Below are positions 8,206 to 17,474 of a stretch of 60,322 nucleotides of DNA, piece by piece. The position numbers were made by a program, and so were the translations under genes. Source of the DNA: Oscillospiraceae bacterium (GTDB lineage: Bacteria > Bacillota > Clostridia > UBA1381); assembly GCA_022509025.1 (NCBI GenBank), contig JAFLUB010000011.1:1-60322 (forward strand). The letters run 5' to 3'. Below the pieces are notes generated by a model. That model was given only the letters and a program-made list of their open reading frames with translations, made no database searches and was not told the DNA's origin. Numbering within the stretch: the first letter of the stretch is position 1; each line of letters opens with the position of its first letter.

Positions 8206-8235
8206 TTGACAATCAGTATCATTAAATGGTATAAT
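8206..8235 (+). promoter_or_regulatory. Promoter of the rplJ-rplL transcript
   Basis: Consensus -35 TTGACA (8206-8211), an 18-base spacer and -10 TATAAT (8230-8235), directly after the rplA stop codon and before the L10 leader. Confidence 0.85.
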
Positions 8236-8251
8236 ACCGTTTGTTGATAAA

Positions 8252-8374
8252 TCCGTAGACAGTAGGCATTGGTTTGCAGCAATATGTAAGCTATGTAAGA
8301 CCAACCGAGGGTGTAATTAGTGATTAAGATTACTATGGCTCTTTGCGTCTACGGCAAAGAGCCTTCTTTATTTT
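8252..8374 (+). promoter_or_regulatory. L10 ribosomal protein leader with attenuator
   Basis: The leader opens with CCGTAGAC and contains the AAGACCAACCGAGG segment typical of L10 leaders. At the 3' side GTCTACGG can pair either with CCGTAGAC or lie within a GGCTCTTTGC/GCAAAGAGCC terminator stem (8337-8363) that is followed by a T-rich run. This is the expected design: L10-L12 complex binding to the leader favours termination before rplJ. Confidence 0.9.
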
Positions 8375-8431
8375 ACCCGGATAAGGGTATGGAAGGCATA
8401 TTTACCAAAACTACAGGAGGTGAAACAGAAT

Positions 8432-9130
8432 ATGCCAAGTGAAAAGGTTTTAGAAGCAAAGAAAGCACAGGTTGCTGAGGTTGTCGAGGTTCTTAAGGAG
8501 GCTCAGACAGGCGTGCTTGTTGACTATCGCGGACTTACTGTTGAGGAGGATACTGACCTTCGTGCAAAATTAAGAGCAGCGAATGTAAAGTACTTCGTTA
8601 TGAAGAACACACTTCTTCTTCGTGCAGCTAAGGAAGTAGGTCTTGAGGCTCTTGAAGAGGTTCTTCACGGACCGACAGCTATCGCGGTTTCAGCAGAAGA
8701 CGCTGTAGCTCCGGCAAAGGTACTTTCAGACTTTGCAAAAAACAATGAGAAGCTTGAAATCAAGTCAGGTTTCATGGACGGCGCTATAATGTCACTTGAT
8801 GAAATCAAGAAGTTAGCGGCAACACCGAACATGGATACATTGATTGCAAAGATGATGGGAAGCTTGAATTCACCTATATCTTCTCTTGCAAGATTGCTTT
8901 CAACTATTGCTGAGGGCGGAGTTGAGATAGCAGACTTGATTGCAAAGAAGGCAGGCGAAGAAGCTCCGGCAGAAGAGGCGGCGCCTGCAGAAGAAGCAGC
9001 ACCGGCTGAAGAAGCGGCACCTGCAGAAGAGGCAGCTCCGGCTGCAGAAGAAGCAGCACCGGCTGAAGAGGCGGCACCGGCTGCAGAAGAAGCAGCTCCG
9101 GCTGAGGAAACAGCATCAGATGCTGAATAA
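8432..9130 (+). CDS. rplJ: 50S ribosomal protein L10 with long Ala/Glu/Pro-rich tail
   Basis: Anchors L7/L12 dimers on the ribosome. Residues 1-175 are a normal L10: VDYRGLTVEEDTDLRAKLR, KNTLLLRAA, HGPTAIAVS and the C-terminal L12-binding helix. Residues about 176-232 are an unusual tail of EEAAPA-type units, encoded by a degenerate 18-base tandem repeat (about 8957-9115); canonical L10 stops near 165-175 aa. The ATG at 8432 follows AGGAGGTG. The tail's role is unknown; it is acidic and flexible, like an L7/L12 hinge. Confidence 0.93.
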   Translation: MPSEKVLEAKKAQVAEVVEVLKEAQTGVLVDYRGLTVEEDTDLRAKLRAANVKYFVMKNTLLLRAAKEVGLEALEEVLHGPTAIAVSAEDAVAPAKVLSDFAKNNEKLEIKSGFMDGAIMSLDEIKKLAATPNMDTLIAKMMGSLNSPISSLARLLSTIAEGGVEIADLIAKKAGEEAPAEEAAPAEEAAPAEEAAPAEEAAPAAEEAAPAEEAAPAAEEAAPAEETASDAE

Positions 9131-9168
9131 TTTAAAAAATACGTTATATTTAATAGGAGGAAAATAAA

Positions 9169-9543
9169 ATGGCAGATTTAAATGCAATTCTTGATTCAAT
9201 TAAGGAATTAAAGTTACTTGAAGTTGCTGAATTAGTAAAAATGATGGAAGAAGAGTTCGGCGTAAGCGCTGCTGCTCCTGTAATGGTTGCAGGCGTTGCC
9301 GGTGACGGCGCAGCTGCAGGCGGCGACGAAAAGAGCGAGTTTGACGTTGTACTTGCAGATGCAGGCGCATCAAAGCTTGGCGTAATCAAGGTAGTAAGAG
9401 AAATCACAGGTCTTGGTCTTAAGGAAGCAAAGGCTCTTGTTGACGGCGCGCCTAACACTGTTAAGGAAGCTGTTGCTAAGGAAGAAGCTGAGAGCATGAA
9501 GGCTAAGCTTGAGGAAGCCGGCGCAAAGGTAGAATTGAAGTAA
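9169..9543 (+). CDS. rplL: 50S ribosomal protein L7/L12
   Basis: A 124-aa stalk protein that recruits translation GTPases. It has an N-terminal dimerisation domain ([20 protein letters not shown]), an Ala/Gly-rich hinge and the C-terminal domain with [14 protein letters not shown] and [20 protein letters not shown] stretches. It directly follows rplJ, whose leader probably controls both. Confidence 0.96.
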   Translation: MADLNAILDSIKELKLLEVAELVKMMEEEFGVSAAAPVMVAGVAGDGAAAGGDEKSEFDVVLADAGASKLGVIKVVREITGLGLKEAKALVDGAPNTVKEAVAKEEAESMKAKLEEAGAKVELK

Positions 9544-9584
9544 TTTTACTCTGATTTTATTTACCGGCGCTGAAGGAGATTTTT

Positions 9585-10097
9585 ATGACCATAGATGTAT
9601 CGGCAATACTCAAGGAAATAGGCGGAAGGATAGAAGTTGACGGCGATGTCGCGCTGTCCGACATGGATTTTCTTGGGGAAACGTATCATTTCAGTACACC
9701 CTTAAGGGTAAAGGGTCATATTTCAAATAATGGAAAATCGCTTATACTAAAAGCTGAGTGTACCGGTGTGATGAATACACAGTGTGCCAGATGCATGAAG
9801 GATATCGCGGTTCCCGTAAGTTTTGAAATTGATGAAAACCTTGTAAGAAAAGACGATGAGGTTCCGGTGGAGGAGGATGTTATCTGCTTCGAGGATACCG
9901 GAATTGATATAGATGATATTGTTGCCAACAGTTTTCTGATGAACATAGAGGGGAAATATCTGTGCAGCGATGATTGCAAAGGTCTTTGTCCTCAGTGCGG
10001 CGCGGATCTCAATCAGGGAGAATGCGCCTGCCGGGAAAACTCTGTAGACCCGAGATGGGCGGCGTTGGTAGATATTATGAATAAAGATAATCAGTGA
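9585..10097 (+). CDS. yceD: DUF177 / YceD family protein
   Basis: A 170-aa protein of the DUF177 family, linked to large-subunit rRNA accumulation and nearly always encoded next to rpmF, as here. It has a CARCMKDI pair in the middle and a C-terminal cysteine cluster ([13 protein letters not shown], then GECAC), suggesting zinc binding. The rpmF gene starts 31 bases after its stop. Confidence 0.85.
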   Translation: MTIDVSAILKEIGGRIEVDGDVALSDMDFLGETYHFSTPLRVKGHISNNGKSLILKAECTGVMNTQCARCMKDIAVPVSFEIDENLVRKDDEVPVEEDVICFEDTGIDIDDIVANSFLMNIEGKYLCSDDCKGLCPQCGADLNQGECACRENSVDPRWAALVDIMNKDNQ

Positions 10098-10128
10098 AAC
10101 AGTCAGAGAGAATTATGGAGGTGTAATT

Positions 10129-10308
10129 ATGGCAGTACCTAAGGGTAAAGTTTCGAAAGCCAGAAGAAATAAAAGACGCGCTAATTGGAAGCTTTCCGTG
10201 CCTAACATGGTAAAGTGCTCACAGTGCGGCGAATTTAAGATGCCTCATAAGGTTTGTAAGTTCTGCGGATATTATAACGGTAAAGAAGTTATAAAAGTTG
10301 AGGATTGA
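10129..10308 (+). CDS. rpmF: 50S ribosomal protein L32
   Basis: A 59-aa protein starting [20 protein letters not shown], with two cysteine pairs (CSQCGE and CKFCGYY) of the zinc-binding L32 form. Its ATG follows GGAGGTG. A strong terminator follows, closing the ribosomal cluster. Confidence 0.95.
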   Translation: MAVPKGKVSKARRNKRRANWKLSVPNMVKCSQCGEFKMPHKVCKFCGYYNGKEVIKVED

Positions 10309-10321
10309 TTCGGCTTATAAT

Positions 10322-10359
10322 AAAAATACGGTAAAACGTGGTTTTACCGTATTTTTTTG
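10322..10359 (+). terminator. Intrinsic terminator after rpmF
   Basis: A stem of AAAATACGGTAAAAC with its complement, loop GTG, followed by ATTTTTTT. Confidence 0.85.
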
Positions 10360-10376
10360 TCTTACGCAAAAAAACA

Positions 10377-10406
10377 TAGACAAAATATGTGTAAATGATG
10401 TATAAT
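10377..10406 (+). promoter_or_regulatory. Promoter of radC
   Basis: TAGACA (10377-10382), an 18-base spacer and TATAAT (10401-10406), about 35 bases before the radC start codon. Confidence 0.6.
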
Positions 10407-10441
10407 ATATTAAATAGTGTAAAAAAATGGTGGTGAGGAAG

Positions 10442-11175
10442 ATGTCTGATGAGAATATACATAAGGGTCACAGAAAACGTATGCGTGAAAAGGTTCGCAA
10501 AAACGGGTTAGACAGCCTGCAAGAGCATGAAATTCTGGAATATATTCTCTACTATTCTATCCCGCGTATCAACACAAACGAAATAGCGCATAAACTTATA
10601 AAAAAATGCAATGGTTTTGCAAATGTGTTTAAAGCTCCGGATGAAGTTCTCAGAAGCGTTGATAAAGTGGGCGAAAATACCATATCACATTTACATATGC
10701 TTGATGAATTCGCCAGGTACTATACCAAAGCAATGTCAGGCGCACACCGGCTGAAGCTTAACGGTAAAAACTGCGAGGAGTATCTTATGAACCTTTTTAA
10801 CGGTGAAACACGCGAATTATTTTATATGATTTGCCTTGACGCAAAAGCCGCATAATATATCATGAGATGATTTGCGAAGGCGGATTTGAAAGCGTGGATA
10901 TAAATCCGTCAAAAATTGTGCGAGTTGCCGTCTGGCACGATGCGCCGTATGTGCTGTTCGCGCATAATCATCCGGGAGGGATTGCCAAGCCGTCCAATGC
11001 AGATCTGGTAACTACACACGCTATCGAAAGAGTGCTGCGCGTTATTGGTGTGGAGGTGCTTGACCATATTATTGTGGCTGACGGGGAGTACTATAGTATG
11101 TCAAATGAGGGAAATCTTCTGAAACAGCAGAGATACTATATAGAAAACTCAGATAACGACGATTTATGGGGTTAA
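10442..11175 (+). pseudogene. radC: RadC-family (UPF0758) gene interrupted by a frameshift
   Basis: The first part (from ATG 10442, after GGTGAGGAAG) encodes the helix-hairpin-helix half and reaches FYMICLDAK, then runs into TAA at 10853. From about 10846 the next frame continues without a break as SRIIYHEMICEGGFES and contains the JAB/MPN metal motif AHNHPGG. The two halves join perfectly if one A is added to the AAAA run at 10843-10846. So the gene has lost a base, is a homopolymer sequencing error, or frameshifts during expression. RadC-type proteins are metallo-isopeptidase-like and their cellular role is uncertain. The joined length (about 245 aa) is normal. Confidence 0.85.
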
Positions 11176-11225
11176 TTTATACAAAAGTATTTTGATATAG
11201 CATTGTATATTTGGCGGTTGCAATA

Positions 11226-11254
11226 TTGACTTTATAGTGACTGTATGGTAGTAT
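11226..11254 (+). promoter_or_regulatory. Probable promoter of hom-thrB-lysC
   Basis: TTGACT (11226-11231), a 17-base spacer and TAGTAT (11249-11254). The -35 box is good, the -10 box weaker. No T-box, riboswitch or attenuator is visible before hom. Confidence 0.5.
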
Positions 11255-11319
11255 ATTCTATTATAGATAAAATTCGGCCAAATTTAAATTCAACTCATAA
11301 AAGATAGGGAGGCAAAAGC

Positions 11320-12543
11320 ATGGCAAAGGTTGCAATAATGGGCTATGGCACTGTGGGAAGCGGTGTTTATGACATAATAAAGAAAAATGCGGAAAAACTC
11401 TGCCTTAGTTCAAACGGAGAGAGGGTAGATTTAAAGTATATCCTTGATATCCGCGAATTCGACGACCACCCGGAAAAGGAGCTTTTCACAAAGGATTTTA
11501 ACGATATCCTTAATGACAGAGAGGTAAGCGTTGTTGCTGAGGTGATGGGCGGGCTTCATCCGGCGTACGAGTTTACTAAAAGTCTTTTGGAGTCGGGTAA
11601 GAGCGTTGTGACCTCAAATAAGGAGCTTGTTGCGACATATGGTGTGGAACTTCTGGAGATTGCGCGTGAGAAAAACGTCAATTACCTTTTTGAAGCATCA
11701 GTGGGCGGCGGAATTCCGATTATCAGACCTATGCATCAGTGCCTGACTGCGAATAATATACTGACGATAGCCGGAATCCTGAACGGTACGACCAATTATA
11801 TATTGAATGAGATGATTTCAAAAGGAAAAACATTTGAAAGCGCCCTGAAGGACGCTCAGGATAAGGGATATGCCGAGAGGAATCCTGCTGCCGATATTGA
11901 GGGACATGACGCATGCAGAAAGATTGCTATTCTGTCATCACTCGCATCCGGTAAGTTTGTTGATTATAATGATATATCCACAGAGGGAATTACAAATATA
12001 ACAAGTGAAGACGTGAAAGTGGCCAACAGCAGAGGTTATGTTATAAAACTCATAGGATATGCTAAATTTACTGAAAACGGCAGAATTTATTCTGTTGTTG
12101 CTCCTATGATGATGAGTAAAGAACATCCGCTTGCAAAAGTGAACGGCGTTATGAACGCTATAATGATAAACGGCGACTGTGTCGGTGACTTGATGTTCTA
12201 TGGCGCGGGAGCAGGTAAAATGCCTACGGCGAGCGCGGTGGTTGCAGATATAGTTGACGCGGTGAAACACAAAGAGCGCAGCAAGAAGATTTTCTGGGAA
12301 AAGCCCGATGAAAATATTATGGCATCTGAGGACGATGCGAAGTTCAGATATGTAATTCGTACAACGGACTCGCCTGAAAAGATTTCCGATATATTCGGTG
12401 AAGAAGGCAATGTAATTGATGAGCAGAACATTATTTTTACAAAGCCTCTTGGAACGTCAGAGCTTAAGGAAAAGCTTAGTAAACTGGATTCAGTAGTTTC
12501 GTATATAAGATTTTTGGAAGATTTCGATAACGGTGATGAGTAA
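11320..12543 (+). CDS. hom: Homoserine dehydrogenase
   Basis: Reduces aspartate semialdehyde to homoserine with NAD(P)H, on the way to threonine and methionine. The 407-aa protein has an N-terminal Rossmann motif (GYGTVGSGVYDII), catalytic-domain stretches ASVGGGIPIIRP and LNGTTNYILNEM, and the DAQDKGYAERNPAADIEG signature. The last 60-70 residues look like a regulatory ACT-type domain. It leads the hom-thrB-lysC cluster; thrB starts two bases after its stop. Confidence 0.94.
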   Translation: MAKVAIMGYGTVGSGVYDIIKKNAEKLCLSSNGERVDLKYILDIREFDDHPEKELFTKDFNDILNDREVSVVAEVMGGLHPAYEFTKSLLESGKSVVTSNKELVATYGVELLEIAREKNVNYLFEASVGGGIPIIRPMHQCLTANNILTIAGILNGTTNYILNEMISKGKTFESALKDAQDKGYAERNPAADIEGHDACRKIAILSSLASGKFVDYNDISTEGITNITSEDVKVANSRGYVIKLIGYAKFTENGRIYSVVAPMMMSKEHPLAKVNGVMNAIMINGDCVGDLMFYGAGAGKMPTASAVVADIVDAVKHKERSKKIFWEKPDENIMASEDDAKFRYVIRTTDSPEKISDIFGEEGNVIDEQNIIFTKPLGTSELKEKLSKLDSVVSYIRFLEDFDNGDE

Positions 12544-12545
12544 TA

Positions 12546-13442
12546 ATGATTAAGATAAGAGTACCTGCTTCAAGCGCAAATATGGGCGCGGGCTTTGATA
12601 CTCTCGGAGTTGCGCTGGGACTCTATAACCGTATTGAGATTGAGGAAATCCCGGAGGGACTCGAAGTAATCAATAAAAACGCTCATGGCTTTATACCAAA
12701 GGATAAAAATAATCTTATTTACCGCTCTATGCTGTATCTGTTTGAGCATGTGGGATATAAGGCGAAGGGCTATAGAATTGGGCAGAACAGCAGCATACCA
12801 ATGACCCGCGGACTTGGAAGCTCAAGCGCGTGCATAGTCGGAGGAATGCTTGCGGCAAATATTATTTCTGATAGACAGCTTTCCTATGAGGAGATAATTC
12901 ATCTCGCTGCGAAAATGGAGGGGCATCCCGATAATGTCGGCCCTGCAATGTACGGCGGGTTCTGTGTGTCTCTCACAGATGAGGATAAAACAATAATAAA
13001 AAGCACGAAGCTTAAAAATAATATAAGATTTGCTGCGCTGATTCCGGATTACTTTATGGCAACACGGAAATCAAGAGGAGTTCTTCCGCCCAAGGTAGAC
13101 TTTCAAGACGCGGTATATAATATAAGCCATGCTTCGATGTTTCAGGCTGCAATGCTTACTGGTGATATGAAAGCGCTCAGAATAGGCGCTAAGGATATGC
13201 TGCATCAGCAGTACCGTGAGGTTTACGTCGAAGGCATGGAGGATATCTTTGAAAAGACATATTCGCTTGGTTCTCACGCAACTTATCTGAGCGGCTCAGG
13301 ACCTACAATAATGTCGGTTCTCAGTGGAGAATACAGCGCTTTTCGGAATTCTATGCAGAAATATTTTATTGAAAACTCTCTTAAATGGAGATGTATGATA
13401 CTTCCGGTTGACAATGTCGGCGCAGTGGTATCAGTTATATGA
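12546..13442 (+). CDS. thrB: Homoserine kinase
   Basis: Phosphorylates homoserine for threonine synthesis. The 298-aa GHMP-kinase begins RVPASSANMGAGFDTLGVAL, has the ATP-binding loop TRGLGSSSACIVGG near residues 81-94 and an EGHPDNVGPAMYGG stretch. The near-zero gap to hom and lysC indicates co-translation in one operon. No threonine synthase gene is in this window. Confidence 0.94.
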   Translation: MIKIRVPASSANMGAGFDTLGVALGLYNRIEIEEIPEGLEVINKNAHGFIPKDKNNLIYRSMLYLFEHVGYKAKGYRIGQNSSIPMTRGLGSSSACIVGGMLAANIISDRQLSYEEIIHLAAKMEGHPDNVGPAMYGGFCVSLTDEDKTIIKSTKLKNNIRFAALIPDYFMATRKSRGVLPPKVDFQDAVYNISHASMFQAAMLTGDMKALRIGAKDMLHQQYREVYVEGMEDIFEKTYSLGSHATYLSGSGPTIMSVLSGEYSAFRNSMQKYFIENSLKWRCMILPVDNVGAVVSVI

Positions 13443-13466
13443 AAGTAAAAAGGAAGGAATAGAAAG

Positions 13467-14675
13467 ATGGGACTTATTGTTCAAAAGTACGGCGGCACTT
13501 CCGTTAAAGATGCCGAAAGGGTAATGAATGTCGCAAGACGTATAACAGATACGTATAAAGCGGGAAATAATGTAGTAGTTGCTGTTTCCGCGCAGGGTGA
13601 TACGACAGATGACCTTATAGAAAAAGCAAAGGAGATTAATCCTGACGCTTCAAAGCGCGAGATGGATATGCTTCTTGCCACAGGCGAACAGATTTCAATA
13701 TCGCTGCTTGCTATGGCAATTGAAAAAATAGGCTGTCCTGTAATTTCATTGACAGGCTGGCAGGCAGGAATGAAAACTGATTCCAAATACAGCGCGGCGA
13801 GAATTAAAACGATTGATACTGAAAGAATACAAAATGAGCTTGACAGAAAAAGAATCGTAATTGTAGCCGGATTTCAGGGTATAAATAAGTATGATGATAT
13901 AACAACTCTCGGCAGAGGCGGATCGGATACTTCCGCGGTAGCGCTTGCAGCCGCTCTTCATGCGGATGTTTGCGAGATATATACCGATGTTGACGGTGTA
14001 TATACCACTGACCCGAGAATATGCAAGAACGCGTATAAGCTTGAAGATATTTCTTATGATGAAATGCTGGAGCTTGCTTCTTTGGGAGCAAATGTGCTTC
14101 ATAACAGAAGTGTTGAGATGGCTAAGAAATATCACGTTAAATTGTCAGTAAGATCAAGTCTTAATAATAATGAAGGCACTTATGTCAAGGAGGTAGATCA
14201 AGTGGAAAAGATGGTTGTAAGAGGTGTGACAAGAGATAATGACGTTGCAAGAATTGCTTTGTGCGGCGTGGAGGATACTCCGGGTAAGGCATTTACGGTA
14301 TTCAGAATGCTGGCTAAGCATGGAATAAGCGTAGACCTTATCATCCAGTCAATAGGAAACAACGGCAAGAAGGATATCAGCTTCACTGTTACAGAGGGAG
14401 ACCTTCAGCCTGTTCTTGATCTTCTTGAAGAAAACAAATCAATCATAAACGCAGCTGAGGTTAAATGGACAAAGGACGTTTCAAAGGTGTCTATAGTCGG
14501 CGCGGGTATGGTTAATAATTCAGGAGTTGCCGCTACAATGTTTGAGGCGCTTTATGACGCGCATATCAATATAAACATGATTGCAACATCAGAAATTAAG
14601 ATTTCAGTGCTTGTAGACAGAAAAGACGCTGAAGCGGCTGTTGTGGCTATACATGATAAATTTATGCTTAAATAA
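13467..14675 (+). CDS. lysC: Aspartate kinase
   Basis: Phosphorylates aspartate, the first step to lysine, threonine and methionine. The 402-aa protein has KYGGTSV at the N-terminus, LGRGGSDTSAVALAAAL, the YTDVDGVYTTDPR stretch and two C-terminal ACT domains (from about residue 260). Length and layout fit the class-II type. With hom and thrB it forms a compact aspartate-family operon; the end product that inhibits it cannot be read from the sequence. Confidence 0.94.
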   Translation: MGLIVQKYGGTSVKDAERVMNVARRITDTYKAGNNVVVAVSAQGDTTDDLIEKAKEINPDASKREMDMLLATGEQISISLLAMAIEKIGCPVISLTGWQAGMKTDSKYSAARIKTIDTERIQNELDRKRIVIVAGFQGINKYDDITTLGRGGSDTSAVALAAALHADVCEIYTDVDGVYTTDPRICKNAYKLEDISYDEMLELASLGANVLHNRSVEMAKKYHVKLSVRSSLNNNEGTYVKEVDQVEKMVVRGVTRDNDVARIALCGVEDTPGKAFTVFRMLAKHGISVDLIIQSIGNNGKKDISFTVTEGDLQPVLDLLEENKSIINAAEVKWTKDVSKVSIVGAGMVNNSGVAATMFEALYDAHININMIATSEIKISVLVDRKDAEAAVVAIHDKFMLK

Positions 14676-14696
14676 TATATAATCACCGAAAAAGTG

Positions 14697-14761
14697 AACC
14701 ACAAGGACGTGAATACCGACCGGAAAGATAGCCGGTATCGGTTAGTTGCGGTCTTGTGGTT
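14697..14761 (+). ncRNA. Unidentified structured RNA element between lysC and rlmB
   Basis: Outer arms AACCACAA/TTGTGGTT plus GAC/GTC, inner arms ACCGA/TCGGT and CCGG/CCGG around an AAAGATAG loop. There is no T-run after the stem, so it is not an ordinary terminator. It may be a processing or stabilising hairpin; no known family is recognised. Confidence 0.45.
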
Positions 14762-14793
14762 TCGTGTTGTATTGAATAATAGGAGAAGAATAA

Positions 14794-15531
14794 TTGGAAG
14801 ATAAGATTTTAGGCAGAAATCCTGTACTTGAAGCAATTCGCTCGGGACGTAATATTGATAAAATCCTTGTTAAAAAAGGCAAATACGAAGGCTCGATAGT
14901 GCCGATAATAAAAAAAGCTAAGGATGCGGGGATTATAATCCAGGAGGTTGACAAAGCAAAGCTTGACCGGATTAGCGAGGGTGAAAACCATCAGGGCGTA
15001 ATAGCATACGTCAGCGCTTACGAATATGTAAGCGTTAATGACATTTTGGAGATAGCAGAAAAAAAGGACGAGCCTCCGTTTGTTATAATATGTGATAAAA
15101 TAACCGACCCGCATAATTTAGGCGCTATTTTAAGAACGGCTAACTGCGTCGGCGCGCATGGTGTTATAATACCTAAGCGCGGCAGTGTAGGTGTTAATTC
15201 AACGGTTGTTAAAACCTCTGCGGGCGCGGCGGAATACACACCGGTGGCAAAGGTAACAAATATCGCTTCTACTATAGATGACTTAAAGAAATCAGGCATG
15301 TGGATCGCGGCGGCCGATATGGACGGAGAAGTGATGTATAATGTTGACCTTAAAGGTTCTTTAGGTATTGTAATCGGCAGCGAGGGCGAGGGAATAGGCA
15401 GACTGGTTAAAGAAAAATGTGACTTTATCGCAAGTATTCCGATGTCGGGTGAAATAAATTCACTGAATGCCTCAGTAGCTGCGGCAGTACTTATGTACGA
15501 GGCGCTAAGACAGCGAATTTCACAAAAATAG
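14794..15531 (+). CDS. rlmB: 23S rRNA (guanosine-2'-O-)-methyltransferase, RlmB/TrmH family
   Basis: SPOUT-fold methyltransferase that 2'-O-methylates a guanosine of 23S rRNA using SAM. The 245-aa protein starts with the substrate-binding domain (LGRNPVLEAIRSGRNIDKI), then CDKITDPHNLGAILRTANCVGAHG and the C-terminal knot motifs IVIGSEGEGIGRLVKEKC and PMSGEINSLNASVAAAVLMYEA. The TTG start at 14794 is supported by AGGAGAAG upstream. The exact target base is inferred from the family. Confidence 0.88.
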   Translation: MEDKILGRNPVLEAIRSGRNIDKILVKKGKYEGSIVPIIKKAKDAGIIIQEVDKAKLDRISEGENHQGVIAYVSAYEYVSVNDILEIAEKKDEPPFVIICDKITDPHNLGAILRTANCVGAHGVIIPKRGSVGVNSTVVKTSAGAAEYTPVAKVTNIASTIDDLKKSGMWIAAADMDGEVMYNVDLKGSLGIVIGSEGEGIGRLVKEKCDFIASIPMSGEINSLNASVAAAVLMYEALRQRISQK

Positions 15532-15639
15532 TACGCGCGCGTATGTATAAAAATAAACAAATTTTTTTGCGTATGATTGCTGCTTGAAAAAATATATGTT
15601 AGAATGATTATATGGTAAAACAAAGACGTTAACAAAAAG

Positions 15640-15791
15640 GCAATCACAGAAATTCGTCAGGACAAGGTGAACAACATGCTTGCATGTTGTAGGCTTAGGG
15701 CTTTGCCCGTAGCCGCAGCGTACAAAATTACGAAGTCGTACATGGGTACGTCGAGGAATTTAACGCAGTATTGGCGGATTTATGGGATTGC
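15640..15791 (+). ncRNA. Structured RNA-like element upstream of the ACT-domain gene
   Basis: A nested set of helices: GCAATC/GATTGC (15640-15645 with 15786-15791), AAATTC/GAATTT (15650-15655 with 15756-15761), ACAACATG/CATGTTGT (15671-15690), GGCT-GGGC/GCCC-AGCC (15692-15714) and CGTAC/GTACG (15737-15750). The core TGGGTACGTCGAG (15743-15755) recurs as its reverse complement at the window end (60310-60322). No T-box, glycine, lysine or other common riboswitch signature was recognised. Confidence 0.55.
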
Positions 15792-15819
15792 GGAATAAAT
15801 AGAGATAGGAGACTATACT

Positions 15820-16089
15820 ATGAAGGCAGTTGTAACAGTTATCGGTAAGGATAAAAAGGGAATAATTGCTAAGGTAAGCAATATTTTATTTGAAAATGAC
15901 GTGAATATTCTCGACATTTCACAGACAATAATGCAGGATATGTTCACGATGATAATGCTTGTGGAGCTTGAAAGCAAGTCAGCCACCTTAAAGCATATAG
16001 TAGACATGCTGGAAGAAGCTGAAAAGGAACTGGGACTTTCAATTCATGTGCAGCGTGAAGAAATATTCACATCCATGCACAGAATATAA
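15820..16089 (+). CDS. ACT domain-containing protein (UPF0237 type)
   Basis: An 89-aa protein that is a single ACT domain (AVVTVIGKDKKGIIAKVSNILFENDVNILDIS at the start, split over residues 2-33). ACT domains bind amino acids or related small ligands. Genes of this type are regularly found just before a DUF711 gene, as here with 17 bases between, so the two probably work together; the ligand and process are unknown. Confidence 0.85.
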   Translation: MKAVVTVIGKDKKGIIAKVSNILFENDVNILDISQTIMQDMFTMIMLVELESKSATLKHIVDMLEEAEKELGLSIHVQREEIFTSMHRI

Positions 16090-16106
16090 GGGGGTAGAAT
16101 ATTGTT

Positions 16107-17474
16107 ATGATAAACCCCTTTGAAATAATCGAAACGATAAAAATGATTGATGAGGAAAACCTGGATATAAGAACTATCACAATGGGTATTTCCCTGAAAA
16201 GCTGCGCGGGGCCGGATATCGACACCGTGTGTGAAAAGATATATGACAAAATAACAACATACGCAAAGGACCTTGTGAAAACAGGCGAGGATATAGAAGC
16301 GCAGTTTGGTATCCCGATTATAAACAAGCGAATTTCTGTAACGCCTGTCGCGACACTTGTTGACGCTCTTGATAATCCGACTGTTGAAAAATGCGTGAAG
16401 ATAGCAAAAACGCTTGACAAAGCCGCAAAGACAACGGGAGTAAATTTTATCGGCGGTTACAGCGCGCTTGTTCATAAGGACTATACAAACGGCGAAAGGG
16501 TACTTATAGAGTCAATTCCGGAAGCTCTGGCTTCAACTGACCTTGTATGCTCCAGCGTAAATGTAGGCTCGACAAGAGCGGGAATAAACATGAACGCTGT
16601 AAAAGAGATGGGTCAGATTATAAAAAAAGCCGCAGAGCTTACAAAGGATACTCAGGGATTTGCATGCGCAAAGCTTGTTGTGTTCTGTAACGCGGTTGAG
16701 GATAATCCGTTCATGGCAGGAGCGTTCCTTGGTGAAGGCGAGGGCGAATGCGTTATAAATGTCGGAGTATCAGGACCGGGAGTTGTCAAATGCGCTCTTG
16801 AAACAGTCAAAGGCGAGGACTTTGGCGTTGTTGCGGAAACGATAAAAAAGACGGCATTTAAAATAACCAGAATGGGTCAGTTAGTGGCGCAGGAAGCTTC
16901 AAAGCGTTTGGGAGTGCCGTTCGGAATTGTGGATTTATCTCTTGCGCCTACTCCCGCTGTAGGCGACAGTGTCGCATATATACTCGAAGAAATGGGACTC
17001 GAAAAGTGCGGAACGCATGGCACAACGGCTGCGCTCGCGCTGCTTAATGACGCGGTGAAAAAGGGCGGAGTTATGGCATCGGGCTATGTCGGCGGACTTT
17101 CCGGCGCGTTTATTCCGGTCAGCGAAGATGCCGGAATGATTGACGCGGCAAAGGTAGGCGCGCTGACTCTTGAAAAGTTAGAGGCAATGACATGCGTCTG
17201 TTCGGTCGGACTTGATATGATTGTAATTCCGGGTGATACAACTGCGGAAACAATTTCCGCTATTATTGCTGACGAGGCGGCGATAGGAATGGTTAATACA
17301 AAGACAACAGCCGTAAGAATAATCCCCGCGCCCGGCAAAAAAGAGGGAGATATAGTGGAATTCGGAGGGCTTCTGGGCACAGGTCCCGTAATGCCGGTAA
17401 AGCCGTATTCAAGCGCTGAATTTATTGAGCGGGGCGGAAGGATACCAGCTCCATTACAGAGCCTAAAAAATTAA
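16107..17474 (+). CDS. PFL family / DUF711 (UPF0210) protein
   Basis: A 455-aa protein of the UPF0210 family, structurally related to the glycyl-radical enzyme (pyruvate formate-lyase) barrel but without a known reaction. Signature stretches are [46 protein letters not shown] and [16 protein letters not shown]. Its length is typical. It follows the ACT gene and probably shares its regulator. Confidence 0.88.
   Translation: MINPFEIIETIKMIDEENLDIRTITMGISLKSCAGPDIDTVCEKIYDKITTYAKDLVKTGEDIEAQFGIPIINKRISVTPVATLVDALDNPTVEKCVKIAKTLDKAAKTTGVNFIGGYSALVHKDYTNGERVLIESIPEALASTDLVCSSVNVGSTRAGINMNAVKEMGQIIKKAAELTKDTQGFACAKLVVFCNAVEDNPFMAGAFLGEGEGECVINVGVSGPGVVKCALETVKGEDFGVVAETIKKTAFKITRMGQLVAQEASKRLGVPFGIVDLSLAPTPAVGDSVAYILEEMGLEKCGTHGTTAALALLNDAVKKGGVMASGYVGGLSGAFIPVSEDAGMIDAAKVGALTLEKLEAMTCVCSVGLDMIVIPGDTTAETISAIIADEAAIGMVNTKTTAVRIIPAPGKKEGDIVEFGGLLGTGPVMPVKPYSSAEFIERGGRIPAPLQSLKN

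Noticed and set aside
14697..14761. Intrinsic terminator after lysC
   Set aside because: The stem is strong but no T-run follows it.
15640..15791. Glycine, lysine, c-di-GMP, ZTP or T-box riboswitch
   Set aside because: None of the conserved cores of these classes could be found in the element.
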